NCBI GenBank assembly: GCA_010692635.1
Contig: JAAHGL010000007.1
Span: forward strand, 86,049-129,932
Direction: 5' to 3'
Source of the DNA: Symploca sp. SIO2C1
Lineage (GTDB): Bacteria; Cyanobacteriota; Cyanobacteriia; Cyanobacteriales; Coleofasciculaceae
Length of the DNA: 43,884 nt
A model generated the notes under the pieces. That model was not told where the DNA came from. It ran no database searches and saw only the letters and a program-made list of their open reading frames with translations. Made by a program: the position numbers and the translations under genes. This document shows, one piece after another, positions 18,432-27,931 of the stretch (position 1 is its first letter; each line of letters begins with the position of its first letter).

Positions 18432-18448
18432 AGCAACTACCAACCAAA

Positions 18449-21400
18449 ATGACTCAAATATATAGACATACCAAGCGGCACGATAATCGGAATGATCATA
18501 GAGGAGGCGGTAATGTGCAGCACCAGATGGCTCCCGAATCAACTGTAGAAGAGACAGTTACTATCGTTCCAGTTCAACAGGAGTGGCAAGCAGAATTCGA
18601 GTCTCAAACAAACAGAAAAACTTTGGGTTTGAAGTCTAAAGCCACTGTTCTCGCCCAAGAGTTAAATGTCTGGCGCTCCAACATGGATCTGATGGCAGAT
18701 CAAATCCAGTCACTGCTCGAGAGAGAAGGAGCTGCTGCTGAGCGAGCGCACATGTTGAATGAGATTACCTCCCATATTCGGGAATCTCTCAACCCAGCTG
18801 ATATTTTCAATGCAACTGTTGAAGATGCCCGTCAAGCCCTTGGTGCAGATAGAGTAGTAGTCTATCGGTTTGACTCCCAATTGAACGGTAAGATAGTAGC
18901 AGAATCAGTTGAAGCAGGTTGGCCTGTAACCTTAGGAGTCAAAATCACCGATCCTTGTTTTGCTGATCGTTATGCCCAGGCTTATCAGAAAGGTCGAGTG
19001 CAAGCAACTAACAATATCTATGAGGGAGGCTTAACTGATTGCCATATTGCTCAACTCGAACCCCTGGAAGTAAAAGCCAACTTAGTCGCTCCGATTTTGA
19101 CAAACCAGAAGCTCATTGGTTTATTGATTGCCCATCAATGTTCTGAGCCAAGGAGTTGGACGGAATCAGAAATCGTTTTTTTCCGCCAATTAGCTATTCA
19201 AGTAGGCTATGCCCTCGATCAAGGTCTGCTACTCAAACGACAGCAAATTGCTGCCAAACAAGCTAGACTATTGAACGAAATTACCTTACAGCTGCGGCAG
19301 TTTCTTACCACTGAGGAAATTTTTGATGCAGTAGTGGAAGAGACTCGCGAGGCTATAAGTGCTGATCGGGTTGTAGTTTATCAGTTTGACCCCCAATGGC
19401 AAGGTACAGTGGTGGCAGAATCAGTCGGACGGGGTTGGCCTACAGCTTTGGGAACAACTATTGCAGACCCCTGTTTTGCTCAGCGCTATGTCAAACCCTA
19501 TTTGCGGGGACGAGTAAGTGCTACTAGAAATATTTATGAAGCAGGTTTAACGGAATGCCACCTCAAACAGTTAGAACCCTTTGCTGTCCAAGCAAATTTA
19601 GTTGCCCCAATCATCGCTCAAAAACAACTGCATAGTTTGTTGATTGTTCATCAATGTTCAGAACCCCGCTCTTGGAAGTCCTCAGAAATTGACTTTATCA
19701 AGCAACTAGCCACCCAAGTTGGTTTTGCCCTTGATCAGGTAACCCTCCTACAACAGCAACAAAACGCCATTGAGCGAGCCAGACGTTTAAATCAAATTAC
19801 CTCTCATCTGCAAAAATCCCTTAATCCAGAAGATATCTTTAACTCCGCTGTGGAAGATACTCAAGATATCTTACAGGCGGACAGGGTATTAGTTTATCAA
19901 TTTGATCCCTACTGGCAAGGCACTGTAGTAGCAGAAACAGTAGCACGGGGGTGGCCTATAGCCTTAGGATCACAAATTGCAGACCCCTGCTTTGCCGAGC
20001 GTTATGTTAAGTTCTATCTCAAAGGACGAGTAAAGGCGACGGAGAATATTTATGAAGCAGGTTTGACACAATGCCATATTAACCAGTTAGAGCCCTTTGC
20101 TGTCCAAGCAAATTTAGTCGCCCCAATTGTTGAGAACCAAAAGCTACATGGTTTGTTAATTGCCCATCAATGTTCTAGTCCGAGGAAATGGCAGCCGTGG
20201 GAAATTGACTTTATTCGGCAAGTTGCCATCCAAGTCGGTTACAACCTTGAACATTCCTTTTTGCTGCAACAGCAACAGACAGCTGCCCAGCAAGCCACAC
20301 AACTAGCTCAACAAGCCAGACAACTTAATGAGATTAGTGTCCGGATTTTGGAGTCCCTAGAGCCAGACCGAATTTTCCGCATAGCAGTAGATGAGTCCCT
20401 CAAACTCATGCAAGCGGATCGCATCGTCATCTACAGCTTCGATGAAAACTGGGATGGGGAAATTGTTGTGGAAACTGTCAAGCCTGGTTGGCCCCAAATC
20501 ATCAACATGGAAACCGATGTTCCTTGTTTCCCCCCTGACTATGTAGAACCTTACCGCAAAGGCAGAGTAAGTGCGATCGCAGATGTAACTAAAGCCGGTT
20601 TAACTTCTTGCCACGAAGAGCAACTAGGAAAATGGCAAGTTAAGGCAAATGTAGTAGTGCCGATTTTGTTGAAACAAAAGCTCTATGGTTTACTCGGTGC
20701 CCATCAATGTTCTGAGACAAGGGAATGGCAGGATTCAGAAATTGAGGTCTTTAAACAAGTTGCCCTGCAAGTCGGTTACGCCCTTGAACAAGCCCTACTG
20801 ATTAAACAAGTTGAACAAGCTCGCCAAACAGCAGAACAGGTTTCCATTGAGCAACGGCAACAAAAAGAAATGCTCCAAGACCAAATTGAAGCCTTCCTGG
20901 GAGAGATTGAAGGCTCCTTCTCTGGGGACCTAACAGTGCGAGCAAGAGTAACAGTAGGAGCAATGGGCACTGTAGCAGACTTTTTTAATGCCACTGTTGA
21001 AAGTCTGCAACAACTAGTGCGACAAGTGCAATCATCAGCAACTGTGGCAACCACCACTGCCAAAGAAAGTGAAAGTGACGTTAAGAGACTGGCTACTGAG
21101 GCACTGCGTCAAGCCGAAGCGATTAGCGCAGCTCTCAACCAAGTGCAAGTGATGGCAAATTCTATTCAAAGGGTTGCTGCTAATGCTCAAGCTGCCGAAA
21201 TTAAGGTACAGCAAGCTAATCAGACCCTCAAATCTGGTGATCTGGCAATGGATCGCACCGTTGAGGGAATTCTGGCAATTCAGCAAACAGTGGAAGCTAC
21301 TGCTCGCAAAGTAAAACGCTTAGGAGATGCTTCCCAGAAGATTTCTCGGGTAGTTAGCCTGATTAGTGACTTGGCAAACCAGACTAACCTTCTAGCATTA

Positions 21401-21859
21401 AATGCCTCAGTAGAAGCAACCCGTGCTGGAGAAGATGATCATGGATTTGGTTTAGTTGCCAATGAGGTGCGCAGCTTAGCAGAACAGTCTGCCAGTGCTA
21501 CTCAGGAAATTGAACAAATTGTCGAAGCCATCCAAGCAGATACTAACGAAGTAGTAACAGCAATGGAAACTGGGATGGAACGGGTGCTCACTGGTACTGA
21601 ATTAGTCCAAGAAACCCGTCAAACCATTGCTGACTCAACAGCGGTGAGTGCCACAATTCTACAGTTGATTGAAGAAATTGCTCAATCTGCCACAGCTCAG
21701 GCTCAAACTTCAGGGGATCTATCGAATACGATCAAGGAAGTGGCTGCGATCGCTAATCAAACTTCTGAACAATCTGTCACTGTGGCAAATTCATTTACTC
21801 AGCTACTAGGGGTAGCGGCCCAACTCCAAGATAGCGTCGCTCAGTTTAAAGTTAAGTAA
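18449..21859 (+). CDS. pixJ: Phototaxis chemoreceptor with four tandem cyanobacteriochrome-type GAF domains
   Basis: 1136 residues. After a ~100-residue helical N-terminus come four GAF domains (about 105-270, 275-445, 450-615, 635-800), a HAMP-like region (about 810-880) and an MCP signalling domain (about 880-1136; hairpin tip NQTNLLALNASVEATRAGE). Each of GAF 1-3 has a DPCF motif (Cys170, Cys342, Cys514) and a Cys-His (Cys198, Cys370, Cys542), the two-cysteine pattern of DXCF cyanobacteriochromes that bind a phycocyanobilin/phycoviolobilin chromophore. GAF4 has VPCF (Cys693) and Cys721-His. No transmembrane helix is evident, so the receptor may be soluble. Relatives are PixJ/TaxD1 and PtxD. 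No good ribosome binding site is visible; a heptamer array lies just upstream. Confidence 0.93.
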   Translation: MTQIYRHTKRHDNRNDHRGGGNVQHQMAPESTVEETVTIVPVQQEWQAEFESQTNRKTLGLKSKATVLAQELNVWRSNMDLMADQIQSLLEREGAAAERAHMLNEITSHIRESLNPADIFNATVEDARQALGADRVVVYRFDSQLNGKIVAESVEAGWPVTLGVKITDPCFADRYAQAYQKGRVQATNNIYEGGLTDCHIAQLEPLEVKANLVAPILTNQKLIGLLIAHQCSEPRSWTESEIVFFRQLAIQVGYALDQGLLLKRQQIAAKQARLLNEITLQLRQFLTTEEIFDAVVEETREAISADRVVVYQFDPQWQGTVVAESVGRGWPTALGTTIADPCFAQRYVKPYLRGRVSATRNIYEAGLTECHLKQLEPFAVQANLVAPIIAQKQLHSLLIVHQCSEPRSWKSSEIDFIKQLATQVGFALDQVTLLQQQQNAIERARRLNQITSHLQKSLNPEDIFNSAVEDTQDILQADRVLVYQFDPYWQGTVVAETVARGWPIALGSQIADPCFAERYVKFYLKGRVKATENIYEAGLTQCHINQLEPFAVQANLVAPIVENQKLHGLLIAHQCSSPRKWQPWEIDFIRQVAIQVGYNLEHSFLLQQQQTAAQQATQLAQQARQLNEISVRILESLEPDRIFRIAVDESLKLMQADRIVIYSFDENWDGEIVVETVKPGWPQIINMETDVPCFPPDYVEPYRKGRVSAIADVTKAGLTSCHEEQLGKWQVKANVVVPILLKQKLYGLLGAHQCSETREWQDSEIEVFKQVALQVGYALEQALLIKQVEQARQTAEQVSIEQRQQKEMLQDQIEAFLGEIEGSFSGDLTVRARVTVGAMGTVADFFNATVESLQQLVRQVQSSATVATTTAKESESDVKRLATEALRQAEAISAALNQVQVMANSIQRVAANAQAAEIKVQQANQTLKSGDLAMDRTVEGILAIQQTVEATARKVKRLGDASQKISRVVSLISDLANQTNLLALNASVEATRAGEDDHGFGLVANEVRSLAEQSASATQEIEQIVEAIQADTNEVVTAMETGMERVLTGTELVQETRQTIADSTAVSATILQLIEEIAQSATAQAQTSGDLSNTIKEVAAIANQTSEQSVTVANSFTQLLGVAAQLQDSVAQFKVK

Positions 21860-21862
21860 GTA

Positions 21863-21883
21863 GGTGTTAGGTATTAGGTGTTA
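21863..21883. repeat. Short heptamer array after pixJ
   Basis: Three units (ggtgtta, ggtatta, ggtgtta) begin 4 bp after the pixJ stop codon. Confidence 0.8.
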
Positions 21884-21903
21884 GGTTTTTTGTCTAATGG
21901 TCA

Positions 21904-21952
21904 ATTAGCAATTAACAATTAAAAATTCACAATTAACAATGAGTAATGAACA
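21904..21952. repeat. Heptamer array containing the pixL start codon
   Basis: Seven units in register: attagca, attaaca, attaaaa, attcaca, attaaca, atgagta, atgaaca. The last unit provides the pixL ATG and the first two codons. Confidence 0.88.
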
Positions 21953-24900
21953 TTGATACCGATGACCAAGCTTATGAATTTTTTGTCCAAGAAGCCTTGG
22001 AACTGTTGCAACGCCTTGAAGAAGGTTTGCTGAGTCTCCAAACTGATCATGCCGTGCAAAAAATTCATGGACTGATGCGAGCAGCCCATTCAATCAAAGG
22101 AGGTGCAGCCTGTATTGGTTTAACCGGCATTGAAACTATCGCCCATAACTTAGAAAATGGCATTAGGGCATTGTATCAAGAGGAGACAGTCTTCGACTTG
22201 GAGTTAGAAGAGCTGCTCCTGAGAGCCTTCGATCATCTGCGAGCACCCATTATTGAACAGATTGAAACGGGTAAATATGATGCTCAGGCAGCAATAGAAA
22301 AAGCCAAGCCTGTATTTGAGCAGCTAGAGGAAAAACTGGGACATCCCCTAGCAGAATCAGCAGAATTGCCGGAAGTAGAAATGGAGGGAGATATTACCCA
22401 ATTTCTCTTTACTGAAGAAGTGACTCAGGGACTCCATCGCTGGGAAACCTTGTTAGCCAATCCCCAAGCTCCAGAAATTATAGAAGATATCAAAACCCAG
22501 GCAGAGGTGTTTGCCAGTCTGGGAGAAATGTTGAACTTACCAGATTTCGTTGCGATCGCTAATACTACTCTTCAGGCTTTGCAAGCTAACCCTCAAGCCC
22601 TTGTCACCATTAGTCAACTAGCATTAGCAGACTTTCGACAAGTACAACAGGCAGTTTTAACTGATGATCACAAACAGCCAATAAATCCTAGTGAAGCGTT
22701 GGTCAAACTGACTCACAAACAGGAAAAACACGACTATCCTCCCTTTAGTGTTCTCGCTCCTTCTTCAACCCCCAGTCAAGTCCCTGATGGCGATAGCACA
22801 CAAAAGGCGAACAGCGCACAATCTCCGTTAGTACCATCGCCTACTACCCAACCTAGTCAACAGACAGCTGTTCCTTCAGAATTGGCACAAACTAATGAGT
22901 CCTCAAGTACAACTGAAGATTTTTCTAATCCTATAAATAAGTCATCAGGATTCCAGTGGCTAGGTAACTTAATAAAAGGTTGGTTTCAAGGAAAACCGTC
23001 CCTAGAGACTTCATCTCTCCCTTCCCTATCAATAGAGGAGCCAACAAAGGCAGTTTTACCTGAAGCTGACAACTTGAACTCGACTGATTCTGAGAAATCA
23101 TCTGTCAAAATTCCAACCTCTATTCAGAAAGAAGTAAGCCAGGAAGAACCAACTGAGATACCCCTACCTCTAGTAGACAAATCTACCCCGACTGAGTCTG
23201 ATGACTTATCTGTCAACATTCCAACCTCTACTCAATCGACTTCCTCTGTCCCTATCCAGGAAGAAGTAAGCCAGGAAGAACCAACTGAGATACCTCTACC
23301 TCTAGTAGACAAATCTACCCCGGTTGAGTCTGATGACTCATCTGTAAAAATTCAACCAATAAGCAACAATCAACAACCAACTCCACCATCTTCTCCTGAG
23401 AATACCCCTTCCCTGACTAAAGAACAGGTTGAGCACAAGGAACAAGCAGAGGCAGCTGTCCGTACAAAAGACAGCTCAAAACGACCTCTAGGGGTACGAG
23501 TCGATATCAATCGCCTTGATATAATTAATAATTTAGTAGGAGAGTTAGTAACTCAAGATAATAGTTTTCTACTACAAGTTCAACAGAATAAAGCAACATT
23601 AGAGTCTTTGAAAAGATGGTTTCATCGCTTCAATAAACTAGCAAATAAACTGCAAAATATTCAAAATATTCCGCCTGAAAGTCAAATTAACAAATTAGAA
23701 GATTCTGGTTTTTTCAATGAACAGACTCCAAATTATCCAGAACAGATTATAGTCGAAGAAATTGCTCAACTAGGAGAAGTTATTCAAGATATAGAATTAC
23801 TGCATCGACAAAATCAACAAATTATCAAAAAAAGGCAACAAACCCTCAAACAAGTTCAAAATAATCTTCTGCAAGCCCGAATGCTAAATGTAGGAGAATT
23901 ACTGAACCGCTTTCCGCGGACGATTCGGGATCTGTCAGCCAAACAAAAAAAACAGGTCAAGTTAGATTTAATTGGTAAAAACACCTTAATTGAAAAGGCA
24001 ATTCTAGAAAAGCTTTACGATCCATTAGTGCATTTAGTCAGGAATGCTTTTGACCACGGTATTGAATCTCCGGAACTACGGAAACTCTCCGGTAAATCTC
24101 CTCAAGGAACAATTACTCTTAAAGCTTACAAACGGGGAAATTATACTTATATAGAAGTGGAAGATGACGGTCAAGGAATTGATATAGAAAAAATTCGCTT
24201 CACTGCTGTAGACAAGAAACTAATTTCTAGTAATGAAGCGGCACAGATGTCAAAAAATCAATTATATAATCTACTATTTACGCCTGGTTTTTCCCTCTCG
24301 CAGGAAATTAGTGAATTATCGGGTCGAGGGATGGGTTTAGAGGCAATGCTTCTGCAAATTGAGGCATTGAAGGGGAGTGTCACTGTTATGTCTGAGTTAG
24401 GTCAAGGCACAACCTTTACCTTGCGTTTGCCCTGGACTTTAACAATTACTAAACTGTTAGTGTTTCGGGTAAAAGGTAATTTACTAGCGATTCCCGTAGA
24501 TACAATTACCAGCATTTTGTCAGTTACGGCTAATGATATCAAAAGTCGTGCTCGTGTTAAGGGACACCAAGTTTATAACTGGCAAGGAAAAATAGTGCCC
24601 ATAGTCCAGCCTATTTTTTCGGCTTACCATTATCCATCTAGATCACTAACTCCAATAGCTCTAGCGGGAAGTCTACCCCTACACTATAGACAACGGACAG
24701 TTACCACCCGGAAGCATCCTAAAACTCAGCAACCTTCTGGAAAAGTGATGCTACTGCTAGTTTCTCAGGGTTCTGATACAATTGCCCTGAAAATTGACCA
24801 AATGTTGATGGAACAGGATTTGGTTATTAAACCTTTTGATAAGGCACTGACCGCACCATCTTACTTCTATGGCTGCACAATTTTGGGGGATGGTCGTCTA

Positions 24901-25473
24901 GTACCGGTGTTAGATGGACCAGCTTTGGTAGAACGAGTATTAAGTGTAGACATTAATGAGGCAACGCCATCACCAACAGCCCCAATTAGTCAGGAGCATC
25001 CCTTAGTAACATCAGCTCGATCCCTTAGAGAGCAACGAGGAAGTCTTGAAAAACTTGAGACAATAGCGAGTCAGATTAAACCTGCTCCCAAACCAACTCT
25101 ACCAACTATTCTAGTCATTGATGATTCCCTCACCACTCGTCAAACTATCTCTTCAACCTTGCAAAAAGCTGGATATCCTGTTATTCAAGCCCAAAATGGT
25201 GCAGATGGACTAGCCCAACTTCAGCAACATCCTCAGATTCAGGGAATCATCTGTGATGTAGAAATGCCCCAAATGAATGGTTTTGAATTTCTCCGTAGCT
25301 GTCGCAAGCAATTTCCAAAAGATGAGCTACCAATTTTGATGCTAACATCTCGCACGAGTGAGCGATATCGTCAGTTCGCTAAGCAGTTGGGCGCTAATAG
25401 CTATTTAACCAAGCCTTATTTAGCTCAGGAATTAGTTACTACTTTAAGTAATTGTCTCAGGCTAAATTCCTAA
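21946..25473 (+). CDS. pixL: CheA-like hybrid histidine kinase (PixL-like)
   Basis: 1175 residues. The Hpt domain comes first, with phospho-accepting His48 in AAHSIKGGAACIGL. A second helical module covers about 140-245. A long Pro/Ser/Thr-rich linker (about 260-510) contains an internal duplication. The kinase core follows: LNVGELLNRFPRTIRDLS, HLVRNAFDHGIESPE (N box), VEDDGQGID, GRGMGLEAM. Then come a CheW-like domain (about 840-1010) and a C-terminal receiver (acceptor Asp in GIICDVEMPQMNGFEF, Lys in SYLTKPY). It takes signals from PixJ through PixI and phosphorylates PixG/PixH. Last gene of the set, 86 bp after pixJ. No Shine-Dalgarno sequence is seen; the start lies in a heptamer array. 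Confidence 0.93.
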   Translation: MNIDTDDQAYEFFVQEALELLQRLEEGLLSLQTDHAVQKIHGLMRAAHSIKGGAACIGLTGIETIAHNLENGIRALYQEETVFDLELEELLLRAFDHLRAPIIEQIETGKYDAQAAIEKAKPVFEQLEEKLGHPLAESAELPEVEMEGDITQFLFTEEVTQGLHRWETLLANPQAPEIIEDIKTQAEVFASLGEMLNLPDFVAIANTTLQALQANPQALVTISQLALADFRQVQQAVLTDDHKQPINPSEALVKLTHKQEKHDYPPFSVLAPSSTPSQVPDGDSTQKANSAQSPLVPSPTTQPSQQTAVPSELAQTNESSSTTEDFSNPINKSSGFQWLGNLIKGWFQGKPSLETSSLPSLSIEEPTKAVLPEADNLNSTDSEKSSVKIPTSIQKEVSQEEPTEIPLPLVDKSTPTESDDLSVNIPTSTQSTSSVPIQEEVSQEEPTEIPLPLVDKSTPVESDDSSVKIQPISNNQQPTPPSSPENTPSLTKEQVEHKEQAEAAVRTKDSSKRPLGVRVDINRLDIINNLVGELVTQDNSFLLQVQQNKATLESLKRWFHRFNKLANKLQNIQNIPPESQINKLEDSGFFNEQTPNYPEQIIVEEIAQLGEVIQDIELLHRQNQQIIKKRQQTLKQVQNNLLQARMLNVGELLNRFPRTIRDLSAKQKKQVKLDLIGKNTLIEKAILEKLYDPLVHLVRNAFDHGIESPELRKLSGKSPQGTITLKAYKRGNYTYIEVEDDGQGIDIEKIRFTAVDKKLISSNEAAQMSKNQLYNLLFTPGFSLSQEISELSGRGMGLEAMLLQIEALKGSVTVMSELGQGTTFTLRLPWTLTITKLLVFRVKGNLLAIPVDTITSILSVTANDIKSRARVKGHQVYNWQGKIVPIVQPIFSAYHYPSRSLTPIALAGSLPLHYRQRTVTTRKHPKTQQPSGKVMLLLVSQGSDTIALKIDQMLMEQDLVIKPFDKALTAPSYFYGCTILGDGRLVPVLDGPALVERVLSVDINEATPSPTAPISQEHPLVTSARSLREQRGSLEKLETIASQIKPAPKPTLPTILVIDDSLTTRQTISSTLQKAGYPVIQAQNGADGLAQLQQHPQIQGIICDVEMPQMNGFEFLRSCRKQFPKDELPILMLTSRTSERYRQFAKQLGANSYLTKPYLAQELVTTLSNCLRLNS
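23101..23350 (+). repeat. Internal duplication in the pixL linker
   Basis: A segment encoding EVSQEEPTEIPLPLVDKSTP occurs twice, starting at 23131 and 23263 (132 bp apart), nearly identical in DNA. The flanking SVKIPTS/SVNIPTS/SVKIQP echoes mark the unit edges. The recent duplication lengthens a disordered linker and keeps frame. Confidence 0.85.
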
Positions 25474-25590
25474 GAAAGAAGGAGTTCAAGAGTTTGAGTA
25501 AACCCCAATTAGCGATCGCAAATTCCTTAATGAAAGATATCAATCAACCTGCCTAGCTCTTATATCAAGTTCGGTTGAATACTTACATTA

Positions 25591-25872
25591 GGGCTTGCTG
25601 TATAAGTGTGGAAGCTATGGCATACTTGGCTTTCAATGATTTTTTGACCAAGCCTTGTGCAAGGAAATGGTCTATAGAAGCTTATTTTCCTTGCACTTTG
25701 ATGGGAAATCCCTGAGTAACCTTGGGGAATGGAAGTGCTCACCCACGAGGATAAATGCTTCATTCCTTCTTACTTGTTACTTGTTACTTGTTACTTGTTA
25801 CTTGTTACTTGTTACTTGTTACTTGTTACTTGTTACTTGTTACTTGTTACTTGTTACTTATTCAGCAAACCC
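25591..25872 (+). mobile_element. MITE family 1, copy 1
   Basis: 282 bp, ends GGGCTTGCTG...CAGCAAACCC, flanked by TA on both sides. Internal features shared with the other copies: GTGTGGAAGCTATG near the left end, a dyad around CCTTGCAC, and GGGAAATCCCT. Copy 1 carries a 13-unit heptamer array directly against its right terminal repeat. No transposase inside. Confidence 0.85.
25770..25860. repeat. Heptamer array (13 x TTACTTG) inside MITE copy 1
   Basis: Twelve exact TTACTTG units and a final TTACTTA: the longest and most perfect tandem array in the window. It creates a spurious open frame. Confidence 0.97.
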
Positions 25873-26090
25873 TAAATACTTACTGGACAGCTATTATTGC
25901 CATTCGTTATATGAGTAATTTTTAACTATTATTTTGTTCCAAACATACTCGATATTTGGAACAAAAAACGTTAATTATGCTATAATTAAATTAGTTCTAG
26001 TTAAGCACAAATTAAGTTATTAAAGAGCAGCCATTGGCTGATAATTAATGGCACAGAAAATACCGATATAATCTGTAGTTATTCACCACT

Positions 26091-27809
26091 ATGTCCGAGC
26101 AATCCAAACCAGCACAGCAAAGTACTTCAACCTTGGAAGAAATCCGCGCCGCGCGGTTAGAGAAAGTTGAACAACTTAAAACATTAGGTCTTAATCCTTA
26201 TGCTTATCGTTGGGAGTCTACCCACCATGCTGCAGAACTCCAGGAAAAATTTGCTGAGTTAGCTAATGGTGAAGAAATAAATTTGGAAGTTGCGATCGCA
26301 GGTCGCATCTTAGCACGGCGCGTCTTCGGCAAACTAGCTTTCTTCAATCTTCAGGACGAAACAGGCACAATTCAGCTGTATTTGGAGAAGAAACGCATCG
26401 GTACCAAGATGGCAGATGTACCTAATGCCTTTAACCACCTCAAGCAGTTGACAGATATTGGGGACATTCTGGGAGTTAAGGGAACTATTAAGCGTACCGA
26501 AAAAGGGGAATTATCAGTATATGTCAGCGAATACACCATGCTGACAAAATCTCTGTTACCCTTACCGGATAAGTGGCATGGTCTTACAGATACAGAAAAG
26601 CGCTACCGTCAGCGTTATGTTGACCTGATTGTTAATCCTACTGTACGGGAAACCTTTCGCCGCCGTGCTCAAATCACTGCAGCTATTCGCCGCTATTTAG
26701 AAGAGCAAGACTTTATTGAAATCGAGACACCCGTTTTCCAGAATGAACCAGGAGGAGCTGATGCTCGTCCTTTCATTACCTACCACAACACCCTAGAGAT
26801 GGAGTTGTACCTGCGGATTGCTACAGAATTGCACCTCAAGCGGTTAATTGTTGGTGGATTTGAAAAAGTCTTTGAGTTAGGCAGAATTTTTCGTAATGAG
26901 GGAGTTTCGACTCGCCACAATCCTGAATTCACAATGATTGAGGCTTATCAAGCCTATGCTGACTACCATGATATGATGCAGCTAACGGAGAATCTGATTA
27001 GTCATGTTGCTCAAACCGTCTTAGGAAGCTTAAAAATTACCTATCAAGGTGAAGCAATTGATTTAACTCCCCCTTGGCGCAAGATAACGATGCATGAATT
27101 GGTAAAGGAGCAAACAGGTTTAGATTTCCAGCAGTTTGAAAACCTTGATGCAGCCAAAGCTGAGGCTCGGAAAGTAGGAGTTGAGAACTTAGAAGAATGT
27201 CAATCCCTTGGTAAACTCCTCAACGAAACCTTTGAGCAGAAGGTAGAGGAAACCCTAATTCAGCCTACCTTTGTACTGGATTACCCTGTCGAAATTTCTC
27301 CCCTTGCCAAGCCTCATCGCTCGGAGTCTGGTTTGGTAGAGCGCTTTGAACTGTTCATTACCGGACGAGAGACGGCAAATAGCTTTTCTGAGTTAACTGA
27401 TCCTATCGATCAAAGAACCCGCCTGGAAGCTCAAGCAGCGAAGAAAGCTGCTGGAGATTTAGAGGCTCAAGGCGTTGATGAAGATTTTCTGACAGCTTTA
27501 GAACATGGTATGCCTCCTACAGGCGGTTTAGGGATAGGCATCGATCGCTTAGTGATGCTACTAACCGATTGTGCCAGTATTCGAGATGCGATCGCATTTC
27601 CGTTGCTCAAGAGTTCGAGCGTAGTGATTAAATCTTTTGACTATGATGAACCGACTCAAATCCTGCGAGTGGAATTCAATAGTGGCAGTGTTTACAAGTA
27701 TCAAGATGTACCCGATAGTGTATATCAAGGTCTAAAGAGTGCGCCATCTGTAGGTCAATATTTTAACTCCCATATTCGGGAAAAATACGGTCATGACCGA
27801 GAGTTTTAA
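26091..27809 (+). CDS. lysS: Lysyl-tRNA synthetase, class II, with KTSC tail
   Basis: 572 residues. OB-fold anticodon-binding domain (about 50-165: [31 protein letters not shown]). Class II core with motif 2 ([26 protein letters not shown]) and motif 3 ([19 protein letters not shown]). It charges tRNA-Lys in the cytosol. After the usual end (IAFPLLK, about residue 506) there is a ~65-residue extension, [19 protein letters not shown] and [15 protein letters not shown], matching the KTSC domain known from the C-terminus of some cyanobacterial and other LysS proteins; its role is not established. Followed by a hairpin at 27842-27880. Confidence 0.97.
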   Translation: MSEQSKPAQQSTSTLEEIRAARLEKVEQLKTLGLNPYAYRWESTHHAAELQEKFAELANGEEINLEVAIAGRILARRVFGKLAFFNLQDETGTIQLYLEKKRIGTKMADVPNAFNHLKQLTDIGDILGVKGTIKRTEKGELSVYVSEYTMLTKSLLPLPDKWHGLTDTEKRYRQRYVDLIVNPTVRETFRRRAQITAAIRRYLEEQDFIEIETPVFQNEPGGADARPFITYHNTLEMELYLRIATELHLKRLIVGGFEKVFELGRIFRNEGVSTRHNPEFTMIEAYQAYADYHDMMQLTENLISHVAQTVLGSLKITYQGEAIDLTPPWRKITMHELVKEQTGLDFQQFENLDAAKAEARKVGVENLEECQSLGKLLNETFEQKVEETLIQPTFVLDYPVEISPLAKPHRSESGLVERFELFITGRETANSFSELTDPIDQRTRLEAQAAKKAAGDLEAQGVDEDFLTALEHGMPPTGGLGIGIDRLVMLLTDCASIRDAIAFPLLKSSSVVIKSFDYDEPTQILRVEFNSGSVYKYQDVPDSVYQGLKSAPSVGQYFNSHIREKYGHDREF

Positions 27810-27841
27810 GACTTAAGGGACTTGTATACTTAAAAAAAGCG

Positions 27842-27880
27842 ACATTTCGTCCAACTCCTTCAATGGGTTGGACGAAATGT
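27842..27880 (+). terminator. Hairpin downstream of lysS
   Basis: A 14-bp perfect stem (ACATTTCGTCCAAC with GTTGGACGAAATGT) and an 11-base loop, 33 bp after the lysS stop. There is no T-run after it, so it could be a factor-assisted terminator, an mRNA 3'-end stabiliser or a palindromic dispersed repeat. Confidence 0.6.
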
Positions 27881-27894
27881 TGCCCCGCCCCTTT

Positions 27895-27922
27895 GTCATT
27901 AGTCATTAGTCCTTTGTCCTTT
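27895..27922. repeat. Heptamer array (paired GTCATTA / GTCCTTT)
   Basis: Two gtcatta units are followed by two gtccttt units, between the lysS hairpin and MITE family 2. Confidence 0.88.
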
Positions 27923-27931
27923 GTACTAATG

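Larger units (their letters stand above)
25474..26090. other. Gap between pixL and lysS
   Basis: About 615 bp holding one MITE copy (25591-25872) and, from 25915 on, an AT-rich region likely to carry the lysS promoter (for example TATAATTAAATTAG near 25980). No further gene is supported. GTTCCAAACATACTCGATAT..TTGGAAC near 25936-25964 is a small inverted repeat. Confidence 0.5.

Noticed and set aside
25770-25860. CRISPR-like array
   Set aside because: Units are 7 bp with no spacers and no cas genes are near; it is a simple tandem repeat.
25655-25918. Open frame of 87 codons over the TTACTTG array
   Set aside because: It is read from MITE sequence and a heptamer array; the repeating leucine/threonine/cysteine/tyrosine pattern is a by-product of the tandem repeat.
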